A stretch of DNA of 64,000 bases, from positions 1 through 64,000 of the IMG/VR virus record IMGVR_UViG_3300009506_000005. One strand, 5' to 3'. Below the pieces are notes generated by a model. The model saw only the letters and a program-made list of their open reading frames with translations, searched no databases and was not told the DNA's origin. Position 1 is the stretch's first letter, and each line of letters starts with the position of its first letter. The stretch comes from a virus. The position numbers and the translations under genes were made by a program. Below are positions 41,972 through 50,234 of this stretch, piece after piece.

Positions 41972-42785
41972 GGTGCAGAATACCAAGATCGACTGGGCTG
42001 ACATGAGCGCGAACCCTACGACGGGATGCAGCACAGGAGGCTGCAAGTTCTGCTACGCTCGCCGCTTTGCCAAGCGCCTCGCGGGCAAGGAGGGCACGGT
42101 CTATCACCGGCTCAGGGAGAAGGGCTTCGACCCGTTCACGCCAGCCATTCATCAAGATGTCCTGCGGAAGCTGGACGCGGACCTGGCCAAGAAGCGGAAG
42201 CCGCAGACCATCTTCCTCGGGAGCATGTCCGACCTTGGCTCGAAGCGATGGCGGGTGACGGACGTCCAGGACGGGGAGCCCATCGTGATGGAGGCGCTGT
42301 CCCGGGCCCTCGTCCAGAGCAAGATCAAGAAGCTGATCCGCAACCACCCGCGCCACACCTTCCTCATCCTGACAAAGAACACCGAGGGGCTCGCCGGCTC
42401 GTGGCCGAAGAACGCCTGGATCGGGGTGAGCACACCGACGTCTGCCGAGGCGCGCGAGCGGGTGCCCGTACTCTTCGAGGAGGTGGAGGAAGCGGGCGGT
42501 CACTTCGTCTCCATCGAGCCCCTCCTTGACACCGGGTTCCAGCCACGCACCCTCGTGCTTCCGATGCGCTCGGGCGGTTTCATCTACACCAAGGAGCCGG
42601 ACTGGGTTGTGATTGGAGCGGAGACAGGAGCAGGGAAGAGGCCGTCCACAGAGGTGCGGGATGCGGCGATCAAGATCTGCGATTGGTGTGCGAACCACAA
42701 TGTACCTGTTTTTGTCAAGGACAACCTTCGCAGTGAATACGAGGACATAGCGTGGCCAATGGCGTTCCCCGAGTGGAGGAGATAA
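41964..42785 (+). CDS. Phage gp37/Gp68-type protein (DUF5131)
   Basis: 273 residues from GTG 41964. IDWADMSANPTTGCSTGGCK then FCYARRFAKR gives a C-x4-C-x2-C cluster like the radical-SAM-related gp37/Gp68 (DUF5131) family; further matches: IFLGSMSDLG, TFLILTKN, WIGVSTPT, FVSIEPLLD, WVVIGAETG and VFVKDNL. Conserved in many phages and mobile elements; the reaction is not established to my knowledge. The cluster suggests iron-sulfur chemistry. Confidence 0.85.
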   Translation: MAEVQNTKIDWADMSANPTTGCSTGGCKFCYARRFAKRLAGKEGTVYHRLREKGFDPFTPAIHQDVLRKLDADLAKKRKPQTIFLGSMSDLGSKRWRVTDVQDGEPIVMEALSRALVQSKIKKLIRNHPRHTFLILTKNTEGLAGSWPKNAWIGVSTPTSAEARERVPVLFEEVEEAGGHFVSIEPLLDTGFQPRTLVLPMRSGGFIYTKEPDWVVIGAETGAGKRPSTEVRDAAIKICDWCANHNVPVFVKDNLRSEYEDIAWPMAFPEWRR

Positions 42786-43792
42786 TGGACTTCAAAAAAA
42801 TGGCTGAGGAGAACAGGATTCTGGAAGTCCGAATAGGCTCCCATCTCTTTGGAACAAATACGCCGGACAGCGATCTCGATCTCTTCGGGGTCTTCATGCC
42901 GTGTGACGAGACCTTGTTCGGATTCCAGAGGTGCGAAGAGGTTGATCTTGGAACGGCGTGCAAGGACGACACGGGGCGCAACACGAAGGACGCCGTTGAT
43001 CGGAAGCTCCACGATTTTAGAAAATTCGTGCGCCTGTTGATGCAGAACAATCCGAACATCCTCCATGTCATCATGGCCGATGAGCGTAATATCGTATTCA
43101 AGGATGAGCATGGCTTCGCCGAGAGACTGTTCGAGATGGGGCCGAAGTTCCCGCACAAGGGAGCGCACCACCGGTTCGTTAAATATGCCGAGGCGCAGGG
43201 CCACAAGATGAGGATCAAGCCTCAGAACTACAGGGCGCTGGAGGAGGGGCTGGAGGTGCTGGAGCAGCTGGACAACAATCAGGTGCTCGCCGATGTGGTT
43301 CGGTTCTGCGATGAGGCTCAGAAGCGGGGGATAGGAGTTGGCGTGCCGTTCAAAGACAGCGGGAAGGGGAAGCACATCCAGTGCGGCGACCTGCACTTTG
43401 AGCGCGGGGTGTTCGTGAAGAAGGCCAAGAAGATGATCCGTGAGCGGCTGTCGAAAGCGACGGGGCGGCACGTGCTATTCACCAAGTTCGGATACGATGT
43501 GAAGTTCGCGTCCAACTTGATCCAGCTACTCAATGAGGGGATTGAGTTGATGGAGACAGGATGGATCCAGATGCCGCTTGCCTATGCCCAGGACATCCTC
43601 GATGTGAAGGCTGGGAAATATACGGCTGAGCAGATCGCTGAGTGGTCAGAGCAGCTGGTTGAGGAAGCTCGGCGCGCCTACGAGCGCACGGATCTCCCGG
43701 CGCACCCTCCGGCTGCGGAGATAGAAGAGTTCTTGATGCTTGAGGTTTGGCGGTGGGCGAGTGATAGGACTCGCTTCTGGGGGAAGGTATGA
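42785..43792 (+). CDS. RlaP-like nucleotidyltransferase (Pol beta superfamily)
   Basis: 335 residues, ATG sharing a base with the preceding TAA. GSHLFGTNTPDSDLDLFGVF (about 18-37) is the G-S-x(n)-D-x-D motif of minimal nucleotidyltransferases, in the arrangement of the PF10127/RlaP family, named for co-occurrence with RNA ligases in RNA repair. The long C-terminal helical part (LNEGIELMETGWIQMPL) also fits. With RtcB at 29137 it may repair or heal RNA ends, although the two genes are 12 kb apart. Confidence 0.7.
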   Translation: MDFKKMAEENRILEVRIGSHLFGTNTPDSDLDLFGVFMPCDETLFGFQRCEEVDLGTACKDDTGRNTKDAVDRKLHDFRKFVRLLMQNNPNILHVIMADERNIVFKDEHGFAERLFEMGPKFPHKGAHHRFVKYAEAQGHKMRIKPQNYRALEEGLEVLEQLDNNQVLADVVRFCDEAQKRGIGVGVPFKDSGKGKHIQCGDLHFERGVFVKKAKKMIRERLSKATGRHVLFTKFGYDVKFASNLIQLLNEGIELMETGWIQMPLAYAQDILDVKAGKYTAEQIAEWSEQLVEEARRAYERTDLPAHPPAAEIEEFLMLEVWRWASDRTRFWGKV

Positions 43793-44013
43793 CCCGTGAG
43801 GACCGGATCCACTGGGAGATCGAGCAGTGGGAGGCGAACCTCCGTGGTGTCCGGGAGATGGCCGTGGAGATGGGTGACCCCATGCTTGGCGCGCTGACAA
43901 TCGGCGGCCAGGAGGAGCGCGCGATCGAGAGCCTGCGCGATGAGCTGAAACAGATCGAACTGCAACGACTGCGAGAGGAAGCGTGGGAAGACCACTGGCT
44001 TCTGGAGCTGTGA
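43789..44013 (+). CDS. Small helical protein, unknown
   Basis: 74 residues, ATGA overlap. Two amphipathic helices (EDRIHWEIEQWEANLRGVRE; SLRDELKQIELQRLREEAWE). No family recognised; likely cotranslated with the nucleotidyltransferase. Confidence 0.45.
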   Translation: MTREDRIHWEIEQWEANLRGVREMAVEMGDPMLGALTIGGQEERAIESLRDELKQIELQRLREEAWEDHWLLEL

Positions 44014-44014
44014 T

Positions 44015-44539
44015 ATGACTGGATCTGGACAACTTTCTCTCCAGATAGATTCCGTAATAGGGAGCAGTTCAGGCGCTGTGTTATCAGATTGTGAGAGCTA
44101 TCGATATCTTCTCTGGCGCAGGTGGAACGATAGCTTTCCAATAATTTCATGGATTATGCTGAACCCATCTACCGCAGATGCGAGCATCGATGATCCTACC
44201 ATTCGTAGAGTCATCAACTTCTCGAAACGGTGGGGATTCGGATCGTGCTACATCGCCAATCTCTTTGCATTGCGGGCGACGGATCCACGTGAATTACTCA
44301 AGCATTCGGATCCTATTGGACCGGAATGCAATAAGCATATAGTCGAAGCGGTTCGCATTAGCAGCAAATTGATTTGTGGGTGGGGGGTTCACGGGTCCCT
44401 TCAAGGCAGGGATTCCGACGTCCTTTCGATCTTGGAATGCGGGGCGGTACCTTACCATCTTGGTCTCACAAAGGGAGGGTATCCAAGGCATCCGCTGTAT
44501 CTGGCGTCTGATACGGAACCAGTCGCATGGGAGAGATAG
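44015..44539 (+). CDS. DUF1643 protein
   Basis: 174 residues. SYRYLLWRRWNDSFPIISWI then MLNPSTADASIDDPTIRRVI, FGSCYIANLFALRATDP and LICGWG follow the DUF1643 family closely. The gene is noticeably less GC-rich than those around it, suggesting separate acquisition. Molecular function unknown; family common in phages and bacterial islands. Confidence 0.85.
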   Translation: MTGSGQLSLQIDSVIGSSSGAVLSDCESYRYLLWRRWNDSFPIISWIMLNPSTADASIDDPTIRRVINFSKRWGFGSCYIANLFALRATDPRELLKHSDPIGPECNKHIVEAVRISSKLICGWGVHGSLQGRDSDVLSILECGAVPYHLGLTKGGYPRHPLYLASDTEPVAWER

Positions 44540-44541
44540 CT

Positions 44542-44739
44542 ATGGAAGACGGCATCGCGACAACAGATGAGAAGATCGAGTGGCTCGCCGAGCTCCTCGA
44601 TGAGGACCCGTGCCCTTTGTCCGTCAGGGAGCAGGAGTTCATTGCGGACATGAGCGAGAACGTGAGCGAGTTCTGGCACGCCACCGAGAAGCAGGAGGCG
44701 TGGATCGACAGGCTGTACGAGAAACACATTGAAGGTTGA
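44542..44739 (+). CDS. Small acidic protein, unknown
   Basis: 65 residues; ATG 44542 preferred over 44527 because GGAGAGA lies upstream. Acidic and helical (EKIEWLAELLDEDPCPLSVR; EFWHATEKQEAWIDRLYEKH). No family recognised. Confidence 0.4.
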   Translation: MEDGIATTDEKIEWLAELLDEDPCPLSVREQEFIADMSENVSEFWHATEKQEAWIDRLYEKHIEG

Positions 44740-45349
44740 GGACATCAAGCATTCGATCGAGCTGAGCGGAGCGGAGGCCTGGGCCATCGTCACGGGGGTC
44801 CCCTCGTTCCCGCTCTGCGCCTCGGAGGATGAGCCATTCATCGTGACTGCCGAGGGCGTCAAGGTCTGCATCGCCACCATCCGCGAGGGGAGCGCTGCCC
44901 TCTTGGCGTTGGCCTGTGCCCATGCTTCTCACGGGGCGCACCCCAAGGTGGCAGGGGTGATGGGGGAATTGCGGGAGCAGGTGAAGGCAGCCGGTCTGGA
45001 CAAGTGGATTCGCTTCCAGGACTCCAGCATCTGTCCCGTGTGCGGGGGTGCCGAGTGGTTGCCGCCAGATAGCGAGCAAGCGCGCGGACTTGTCGTCATG
45101 GCTCATTCCTTTGGGATCTTCCGAGGTATCAAGATTCCGAAGGCCGCAGAAGGTTTGACCGACATAGATCAACTAAGTATGATCAGGGAGCTTTTCGCAG
45201 GTATCACGCTTCCCCGCGAGACCGCCCGCGAAGCTCAAGGCGCCTCGGCTTCTCTGTTCCCCCTCGGAGGAGGCCGGGGCGTCGGTTTCTCTGCACAACA
45301 AAAAGGACAAGGTGAAGAACATGATGGAAGAGACTCCGCAGACGATTGA
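44729..45349 (+). CDS. Unknown protein with zinc-type cysteine pair
   Basis: 206 residues from TTG 44729, overlapping the previous gene. SSICPVCGGAEWLP near residue 103 has one C-x2-C pair. Alanine-rich helix (EGSAALLALACAHASHGAH), unstructured C-terminus. Other starts are possible. Confidence 0.4.
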   Translation: MKVEDIKHSIELSGAEAWAIVTGVPSFPLCASEDEPFIVTAEGVKVCIATIREGSAALLALACAHASHGAHPKVAGVMGELREQVKAAGLDKWIRFQDSSICPVCGGAEWLPPDSEQARGLVVMAHSFGIFRGIKIPKAAEGLTDIDQLSMIRELFAGITLPRETAREAQGASASLFPLGGGRGVGFSAQQKGQGEEHDGRDSADD

Positions 45350-45665
45350 GATCCAGGTGTACTGCGCTCAGGAGCGTGAGGTGGTGGGGACTATCAACGC
45401 CGTGCCGAGCCCAAGGGACGGCCGCGTGGTCATAGACGCTGGCCTGGTCTGGCGCTCGTTCATCCCCACGCAGGAGAAGTTCAAGCTCACCAAGCAGCCG
45501 AACGACGGTGACTTCCTAGCCTGCCCAAACTGCACCGGCCATCTCTCGCTGAGGGGAGAGGTGATGGTGACGAAGCCAAGGCAGCGCGGCGCGGAGAAGG
45601 AGCGTGGATCGATCCCGGAGCAGGTTGTTCCCATCGTCCTCGCGGCCACAGCCGTTGAGGGCTGA
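45321..45665 (+). CDS. Small protein with zinc-type cysteine pair
   Basis: 114 residues; ATG 45321 (second Met) with AAGGTGAAG upstream. DFLACPNCTGHLSLRGEVM holds one C-x2-C pair in a beta hairpin, like half a zinc ribbon. Function unknown. Confidence 0.45.
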   Translation: MMEETPQTIEIQVYCAQEREVVGTINAVPSPRDGRVVIDAGLVWRSFIPTQEKFKLTKQPNDGDFLACPNCTGHLSLRGEVMVTKPRQRGAEKERGSIPEQVVPIVLAATAVEG

Positions 45666-45666
45666 C

Positions 45667-46062
45667 ATGCTGGACACGCTCAAGAGCCTGACCGGCCAGT
45701 GGAGCGGGGCGCCGATCTGGAAGAAGGTGCTCCTGGCCATCGGCATCGTGCTCGTGGCCGTGCTCGTGGCAGTGACCTTCTGGCTGTACCTCAGGCCGAA
45801 GGATGACGATGACTCACCGGCCTTCAAGGTGGCCGAGGACCGGGGCGAGGTGATCGATGGGATCGTCGCCCGGAACGAGGAGCGTGATCGGGAGCTCGCC
45901 GCGGATGGCGAGAAGTTGCGCACCGAGCGCGAGGACATCGAGAAAGAAATCGCCGAGTCAGGCGAGGGAAGGGAGGCGTTCCATGAGGAAGTGGATCGCG
46001 CCGCTGCTCGTGGTGACATCGCTGGCATTGACGCTGCCCGCGATCGCAGACGACAACGATAG
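45667..46062 (+). CDS. Membrane-anchored coiled coil, i-spanin-like
   Basis: 131 residues. One N-terminal transmembrane helix (VLLAIGIVLVAVLVAVTFWL, about 20-42) then a charged coiled coil (ERDRELAADGEKLRTEREDI). This is the plan of an inner-membrane spanin (Rz). The next gene starts inside it in another frame and is exported, as with Rz/Rz1. No sequence family match; lysis role inferred. Confidence 0.45.
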   Translation: MLDTLKSLTGQWSGAPIWKKVLLAIGIVLVAVLVAVTFWLYLRPKDDDDSPAFKVAEDRGEVIDGIVARNEERDRELAADGEKLRTEREDIEKEIAESGEGREAFHEEVDRAAARGDIAGIDAARDRRRQR

Positions 46063-46459
46063 CGGACCACCATCCACCCGCAGGCAGCTTCCTGCGGGGA
46101 GGGAGGTGGAGGTGGACGGCGTGAAGCTCAAGGCGTTCACCGCCGAAGAATACGCCGAGATCGTGAAGCTTGAGGATGACTACCTCTGGTTCTTCGGGAA
46201 CTGGCCCAAGCTCCAGCTCGCCCTGGAGAAGAGCAAGGGCGAGACGCTTGTGGGGCAGGAGCGCTTGCACCTATGCCGCGAGGACCTCGGCCTGGTCAGG
46301 ACGGACAGGGAGATCCTGCGCAAGGCATGGAAGGAAGAGCGGCGCCTGCGCCTGGATGAGAGGAACGCAACGAAGGCCCGGGAGTGGATCCCCTGGGGAC
46401 TTGTAATCGTGCAGTCGATAGGATTCGGCGTCGTTGGCATCTACGCCGCGAGCCAGTAA
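45983..46459 (+). CDS. Exported protein overlapping i-spanin-like gene
   Basis: 158 residues, ATG 45983 behind GGGAGG, 80 bases inside the previous gene in another frame. Signal peptide (KWIAPLLVVTSLALTLPAIA) with no lipobox cysteine, a helical middle and a C-terminal transmembrane helix (WIPWGLVIVQSIGFGVVGIY). Unlike Rz1 it is not a lipoprotein, so if it works in lysis it does so differently. Confidence 0.45.
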   Translation: MRKWIAPLLVVTSLALTLPAIADDNDSGPPSTRRQLPAGREVEVDGVKLKAFTAEEYAEIVKLEDDYLWFFGNWPKLQLALEKSKGETLVGQERLHLCREDLGLVRTDREILRKAWKEERRLRLDERNATKAREWIPWGLVIVQSIGFGVVGIYAASQ

Positions 46460-46486
46460 CGCGCGATAGCGCAGACGAGGTAAAGA

Positions 46487-46972
46487 ATGTTCAGAGAGAA
46501 GTTCCAAAGTAAGGTGAAGAAGCTCAACCTCAAGCGGGGAGAAGACGAGCCCGGCATCCTCACGGAGATGACCCTCCAGGGGGAGATCACGGACTCGCAG
46601 CTCGTGGACCTGGGCTCCGAGGTCCTGGCCATGGTGGAAGCGCGGAGCGCGGGAGACACCCGGGTGCTGCCCTTCAAGACGGCGGAACTCGACCAGGACT
46701 ACTCGGACCTCTCGCTCTATGTCTACGCCACGCCGGGCATGGACCCCGAGCCTCGGGGCAAGTTCCAGACGGAGGGTGTGAGCGTCAACAAGATCAAGCT
46801 CGTGAAGAGCGAGGAACAACCCACCCGTCCAGACCTCCAGATGTGCGTGAAGATCCCTCCGCTCAAGGCGGACGATCTGATCTGGCTCATCCAGCAACTG
46901 GGCCACTCGATCTCGCTCAAGCTGACCAGCTCGCAGACCGAGCTCCCTCTCGATGGGGACGACGACGATTGA
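46487..46972 (+). CDS. Unknown protein
   Basis: 161 residues behind GAGGTAAAGA. Mixed fold: EITDSQLVDLGSEVLAMVEA and CVKIPPLKADDLIWLIQQLG with acidic C-terminus. No motif. Coupled to the next small gene through TTGA. Confidence 0.45.
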   Translation: MFREKFQSKVKKLNLKRGEDEPGILTEMTLQGEITDSQLVDLGSEVLAMVEARSAGDTRVLPFKTAELDQDYSDLSLYVYATPGMDPEPRGKFQTEGVSVNKIKLVKSEEQPTRPDLQMCVKIPPLKADDLIWLIQQLGHSISLKLTSSQTELPLDGDDDD

Positions 46973-47124
46973 GCAAGAAGAGCCACAGGAAGAAGCGCCG
47001 TCGCAAGGAACGGAAGCGGGTTGAGCAAGAGGAGCGCGAAACACGATCGCGCGATCAGGCTGAGGAGCCGGAAACCCGCACCACGACTGGCGATTCCCTT
47101 GACTCGCGTGATCGTAGATCGTAA
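46969..47124 (+). CDS. Very small basic protein
   Basis: 51 residues from TTG 46969 (overlaps the previous TGA). N-terminus almost all Lys/Arg (SKKSHRKKRRRKERKRVEQE), remainder charged and disordered. Probably nucleic-acid binding if real; its end contains the next promoter. Confidence 0.4.
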   Translation: MSKKSHRKKRRRKERKRVEQEERETRSRDQAEEPETRTTTGDSLDSRDRRS

Positions 47125-47127
47125 GAT
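47099..47127 (+). promoter_or_regulatory. Strong sigma70-type promoter
   Basis: TTGACT (47099-47104), 17-base spacer, TAAGAT (47122-47127), near consensus in both boxes. Predicted start about 47134; ATG 47155 follows behind GAGAGGGGG. Heads the accessory gene block. Confidence 0.7.
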
Positions 47128-47154
47128 CTAAAGACGTTCTTGAGAGGGGGAACG

Positions 47155-47364
47155 ATGCCTGAAAAACCGATCCGTCTGGAGCTGCCAAGCTGGAAGATTT
47201 CTGTCTTCGTCCCATCCGATTACCGCCAGGATCTGACCGCCTACTACCGCACCGGTGGGGAGATCGCCGTGGGGTTCGAGCAGGATGTGGCCCGGCCACT
47301 TCCAGTTCCAGAGCAGTCTCCTGATTTCGCTGGTTCGCAGCTTGTTCGAGGACGCCCGCGATGA
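47155..47364 (+). CDS. Small protein, unknown
   Basis: 69 residues, first gene behind the 47099 promoter, ATG 47155 with a strong purine-rich site. IRLELPSWKISVFVPSDYRQ suggests a small beta fold. No family recognised. Confidence 0.45.
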   Translation: MPEKPIRLELPSWKISVFVPSDYRQDLTAYYRTGGEIAVGFEQDVARPLPVPEQSPDFAGSQLVRGRPR

Positions 47365-47939
47365 GCAGGAAGCTCCCGGAGAAGATGCGGGCGATCACGC
47401 TGTATCCAGAATGGTGTGAGGCAATTCTCACCATGGGCAAACGCGTCGAGAACCGCACCTGGGTTCCACCCTTCGAGAAGCGCGAGCTCATTGCCATCCA
47501 CGCCGGAAAGCGGAAGCCGAGCGCCCGGGACATGCGGCTCATGATCGAGACAGCGCAGGCCATGGGATGCAACGTGGCCACCCGCGGCTCGAAGGTCCCC
47601 ACATGGAGCGAGAAAGACATGGGCATGACCCGGTGGATCTCGCCGTCTGAGATTGTGCGCGGTGCGATCGTATCAGTCGCCGAGTACGGCGGCTGCTACA
47701 CGAACAACGAGTGGCCCTGGGCAGCCGATGGAATGAGGCACTGGAGGCTCTCGCTCGTGGTGCCGCTGCCCACGCCGGTCCCATGCCGCGGGCGCCAGGG
47801 CGTCTGGCACGTGCCGTCGGAAATTCTGTGTCAGATGGAGGAGCAGTTTCCCGAGCCCCCCTACAGGGACATCCACTCGCTCAAGGTGCTGACGGAGCAG
47901 GAGCGGCAGTACCTACGAGGAAAGGCGGCGCAGCCATGA
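47361..47939 (+). CDS. ASCH-domain protein
   Basis: 192 residues, ATGA overlap. RAITLYPEWCEAILTMGKRV followed by ENRTW and RELIAIHAGKRKP is the ASCH/PUA-like signature common in phages; later IVRGAIVSVAEYGGC and a C-terminal tail. ASCH domains bind RNA or act on modified cytidine; which applies here cannot be read. Confidence 0.75.
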   Translation: MSRKLPEKMRAITLYPEWCEAILTMGKRVENRTWVPPFEKRELIAIHAGKRKPSARDMRLMIETAQAMGCNVATRGSKVPTWSEKDMGMTRWISPSEIVRGAIVSVAEYGGCYTNNEWPWAADGMRHWRLSLVVPLPTPVPCRGRQGVWHVPSEILCQMEEQFPEPPYRDIHSLKVLTEQERQYLRGKAAQP

Positions 47940-48448
47940 ACAATAGCGGACGCGAGACACGGACGAAGGTGGGCAAGGGCGCGGCGTGGGTCGGCGGTGT
48001 ACTCGGTGCGCTCGCGACCGTCATCGTCGCGGTCACCGGGCTCATCAAGGCGATGGACACCGAGACGAAGCATGGCGCCAGCTATGAGGCCACGGCGATC
48101 CGTGTTGAGTTCCTGGCGGCCGAGCTGGAGGATCACGGCGAGCAGATCGAGAAGAACCGCGAGAAGCTCGGGGACGCGACCACGGCTGCGAAAGTACTGG
48201 CCGAGCGCCTTGAGTACCTGATCCGGGAATCACGGCGAGCAGATCGGCGCGCTGCTATGTCTCACGGAGGTGGAGCGGGTGGCGGTGCAACCGCTGGGAC
48301 GGAGTCCGGCGATGTTGCCAAGGAGATTGACGAGCTTCTCGATGAGGGTCGGCCCAAACCAGCGGCGATGCCGAGGCCCAAGGCGAAGGCGCGTGGCGAG
48401 GAGAAGCTGCCTGCGAGCCTCGATGCTCTCGTTCAGAAGGCGCTGTGA
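47936..48448 (+). CDS. Membrane-anchored coiled-coil protein
   Basis: 170 residues, ATGA overlap. Transmembrane helix AAWVGGVLGALATVIVAVTG near the N-terminus, then coiled coil (EFLAAELEDHGEQIEKNREK) and a basic, disordered C-terminal third. Topology like a second i-spanin or a membrane tether; no family match. Confidence 0.45.
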   Translation: MNNSGRETRTKVGKGAAWVGGVLGALATVIVAVTGLIKAMDTETKHGASYEATAIRVEFLAAELEDHGEQIEKNREKLGDATTAAKVLAERLEYLIRESRRADRRAAMSHGGGAGGGATAGTESGDVAKEIDELLDEGRPKPAAMPRPKAKARGEEKLPASLDALVQKAL

Positions 48449-48630
48449 TGGAGATGGAGCGGCCAATGCCTGAGTACTCCGTCGGGACGTGGGTCACGGT
48501 GAAGGCCGTGAGTAACAAGTTCCAGAACCGCAAGCGCATCCGTGGTGTGCGATGGATAGAGGAGCGTGACCGCTGGGAGTACGATGTGGGTCTGCTCTCC
48601 ACTGTCCCGGCCGAGGCGCTGGAAAGGTAA
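48448..48630 (+). CDS. Small basic protein, unknown
   Basis: 60 residues; ATG 48448 shares a base with the preceding TGA. Beta pattern GTWVTVKAVSNKFQNRKRIR may be an SH3-like fold. Unknown. Confidence 0.4.
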   Translation: MEMERPMPEYSVGTWVTVKAVSNKFQNRKRIRGVRWIEERDRWEYDVGLLSTVPAEALER

Positions 48631-48634
48631 AGAG

Positions 48635-49156
48635 ATGGAGAAGCAATTGGTCTACCTGGCATGTCCCTACTCCCATGACGAGGCGCGTGTTCGCCTCCAG
48701 CGCTTTCGCGCTGTGAACGTGGCCGCGGCGACGTTGATGGCTGAGGGTGTCTACGTCTACTCCCCTATCTCGCACACTCATCCAATCGCCGAGGCAGGCG
48801 GCTTGCCCCTCGGTTTCGACTTCTGGGAAGGGTATGACCGCGCCATTATCTCTGCGTGCAGAGCGCTCGTCGTCCTCAAGCTCGATGGATGGGAGGAGTC
48901 GACTGGCGTGCAGTCTGAGATTGAGATCGCCGGCGAGCTAGGAATCCCTGTCGAATACATGGAGCCGCTCCCCGTGGAGGGCGAGCAGGGGCTGTCTTTC
49001 TCCTACACCCCGGAGACGGACGTGATAATGATCGAGGGGATCAAGTACTCTGGCGTCCTGTTCCGCATGTTCAGTAGCAGTACCTTTGCGCCGGGGACCA
49101 AGCTGGAGATCGTGAAGCGGGAGAACGACTTGGTGACCGTGAGGAGGTTACGATGA
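48635..49156 (+). CDS. DUF1937 (deoxyribosyltransferase-like) protein
   Basis: 173 residues behind AGGTAAAGAG. VYLACPYSH, VYVYSPISHTHPIAEAGGLP, FWEGYDRAIISACRALVVLK and SEIEIAGELGIPVEY follow DUF1937, a relative of nucleoside 2-deoxyribosyltransferases. About 60 extra residues form a small beta domain at the C-terminus. May act on nucleotides or nucleobases; activity not shown. Confidence 0.75.
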   Translation: MEKQLVYLACPYSHDEARVRLQRFRAVNVAAATLMAEGVYVYSPISHTHPIAEAGGLPLGFDFWEGYDRAIISACRALVVLKLDGWEESTGVQSEIEIAGELGIPVEYMEPLPVEGEQGLSFSYTPETDVIMIEGIKYSGVLFRMFSSSTFAPGTKLEIVKRENDLVTVRRLR

Positions 49157-49296
49157 AGACACCTGGAACTTATGATGGTGAGCGCGCCATCCTCGTAGAG
49201 GAAGGCGGTGGCACCTGGATCGTCGCGCTGCGTGGCGTGGCCTACGTGGTGCTGAGCAACGACCCTGACGACCCGCTGTGGACTCCTGACGAGTAG
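49153..49296 (+). CDS. 47-residue protein, unknown
   Basis: ATG 49153 behind GAGGAGG, overlapping the DUF1937 stop; ends TAG 49294-49296. Reads MKTPGTYDGERAILVEEGGG, then TWIVALRGVAYVVLSNDPDD, an alternating beta hairpin. Strong ribosome-binding site and tight packing support it as real. Confidence 0.55.
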   Translation: MKTPGTYDGERAILVEEGGGTWIVALRGVAYVVLSNDPDDPLWTPDE

Positions 49297-49303
49297 GACG
49301 ACG

Positions 49304-49936
49304 ATGGCTGGACTCTCTGACAGGGTGGACAAGCTGAGCAAGGCGAACCGCAGGCTCTCCGAGGTGGAGCTTGGCGCTGCCACGGAAATCCAGGAGGGAC
49401 TGGAGCGCATCGAGGCTGGATTGGAGGACGTGAAGGTCCAGCCCGCCATCGACCAGGAGGTCTCGTGGTGGGATGACGAGGACCTGTTCCGCTCGGAGGT
49501 TGCCCAGGGCCATGCCTGGGAACGGTGGGTGGCCACGTGGCTCAAGCTCAACGGCCTGTCCGTGGAGGTCCAGGAGCAGACGGTGCGCGATGGGATCGAG
49601 GACCGAGATCGCTACAGCGGGACCACGGACCTGATCGTTGAGGGCAAGCACATCGAGGTGAAGAGCAGGCGCTTCGCTTTCTCCAGTGCCCCCGACCCCG
49701 TGTTCGTGATGCCGGTTCGCGACTGGGAACTGTACCGGGAGAAGCCCTGGGCGGTGGTGATCGTCTTCCGCTTCTGCGGGACGATGAAGGCGGTGCCCGG
49801 CGTGGAGGTTCCGAGGCTGGAGACGAGGACGGCCTTCGACAAGATAGTCCGCCAGGAGCGCGATAGCTACGCGGTGAGGAAGGCGCACATGCGCTCGATG
49901 AACACCCTGGCCGACGCCCTGAGGAACCCGAGGTGA
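49304..49936 (+). CDS. PD-(D/E)XK nuclease-like protein
   Basis: 210 residues. N-terminal coiled coil (DRVDKLSKANRRLSEVELGA), then GTTDLIVEGKHIEVKSRR with D109, E118 and K120 spaced as in restriction-endonuclease-fold enzymes; flanking GHAWERWVATWLKLNGL supplies the first helix. Could cut host or competitor DNA. Motif-level evidence only. Confidence 0.6.
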   Translation: MAGLSDRVDKLSKANRRLSEVELGAATEIQEGLERIEAGLEDVKVQPAIDQEVSWWDDEDLFRSEVAQGHAWERWVATWLKLNGLSVEVQEQTVRDGIEDRDRYSGTTDLIVEGKHIEVKSRRFAFSSAPDPVFVMPVRDWELYREKPWAVVIVFRFCGTMKAVPGVEVPRLETRTAFDKIVRQERDSYAVRKAHMRSMNTLADALRNPR

Positions 49937-49943
49937 TGGAGCG

Positions 49944-50234
49944 ATGGAGGAGAGTCAGGCAGCGGTTCGAGAAGGTGGTGAGGGCGATGCTCTCCGTGGC
50001 CCTTGGCCATGTCCGAATTGTGGTGACGAACTGGGCATCTCGACTGTGGAAAAACGCGCGAAGGTGCTTCGCCCTGGGGACAAGGACTTCGTCACTGTCG
50101 TTTATGCTTTCGCCCGGTGCACCGCGTGCAGGACGCGGATTGACGCAGCGGGAATCGGCCGCGAGGATGCGGCGCAAGACCTCGCGCGAATCATACGTGC
50201 GAGGGGAGAGGTAAGGAACGATGGCAAAGGATAA
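49944..50234 (+). CDS. Zinc-ribbon protein
   Basis: 96 residues, ATG 49944. CPNCG (about 23) and CTACRTR (about 60) make a zinc ribbon; the tail is helical and basic. An alternative frame starting at 49933 lacks any protein-like pattern. Unknown role. Confidence 0.5.
   Translation: MEESQAAVREGGEGDALRGPWPCPNCGDELGISTVEKRAKVLRPGDKDFVTVVYAFARCTACRTRIDAAGIGREDAAQDLARIIRARGEVRNDGKG

Noticed and set aside
49933-50214. Alternative frame starting at 49933
   Set aside because: The overlapping frame from 49944 has a proper zinc ribbon; this one is Arg/Ser-rich noise.
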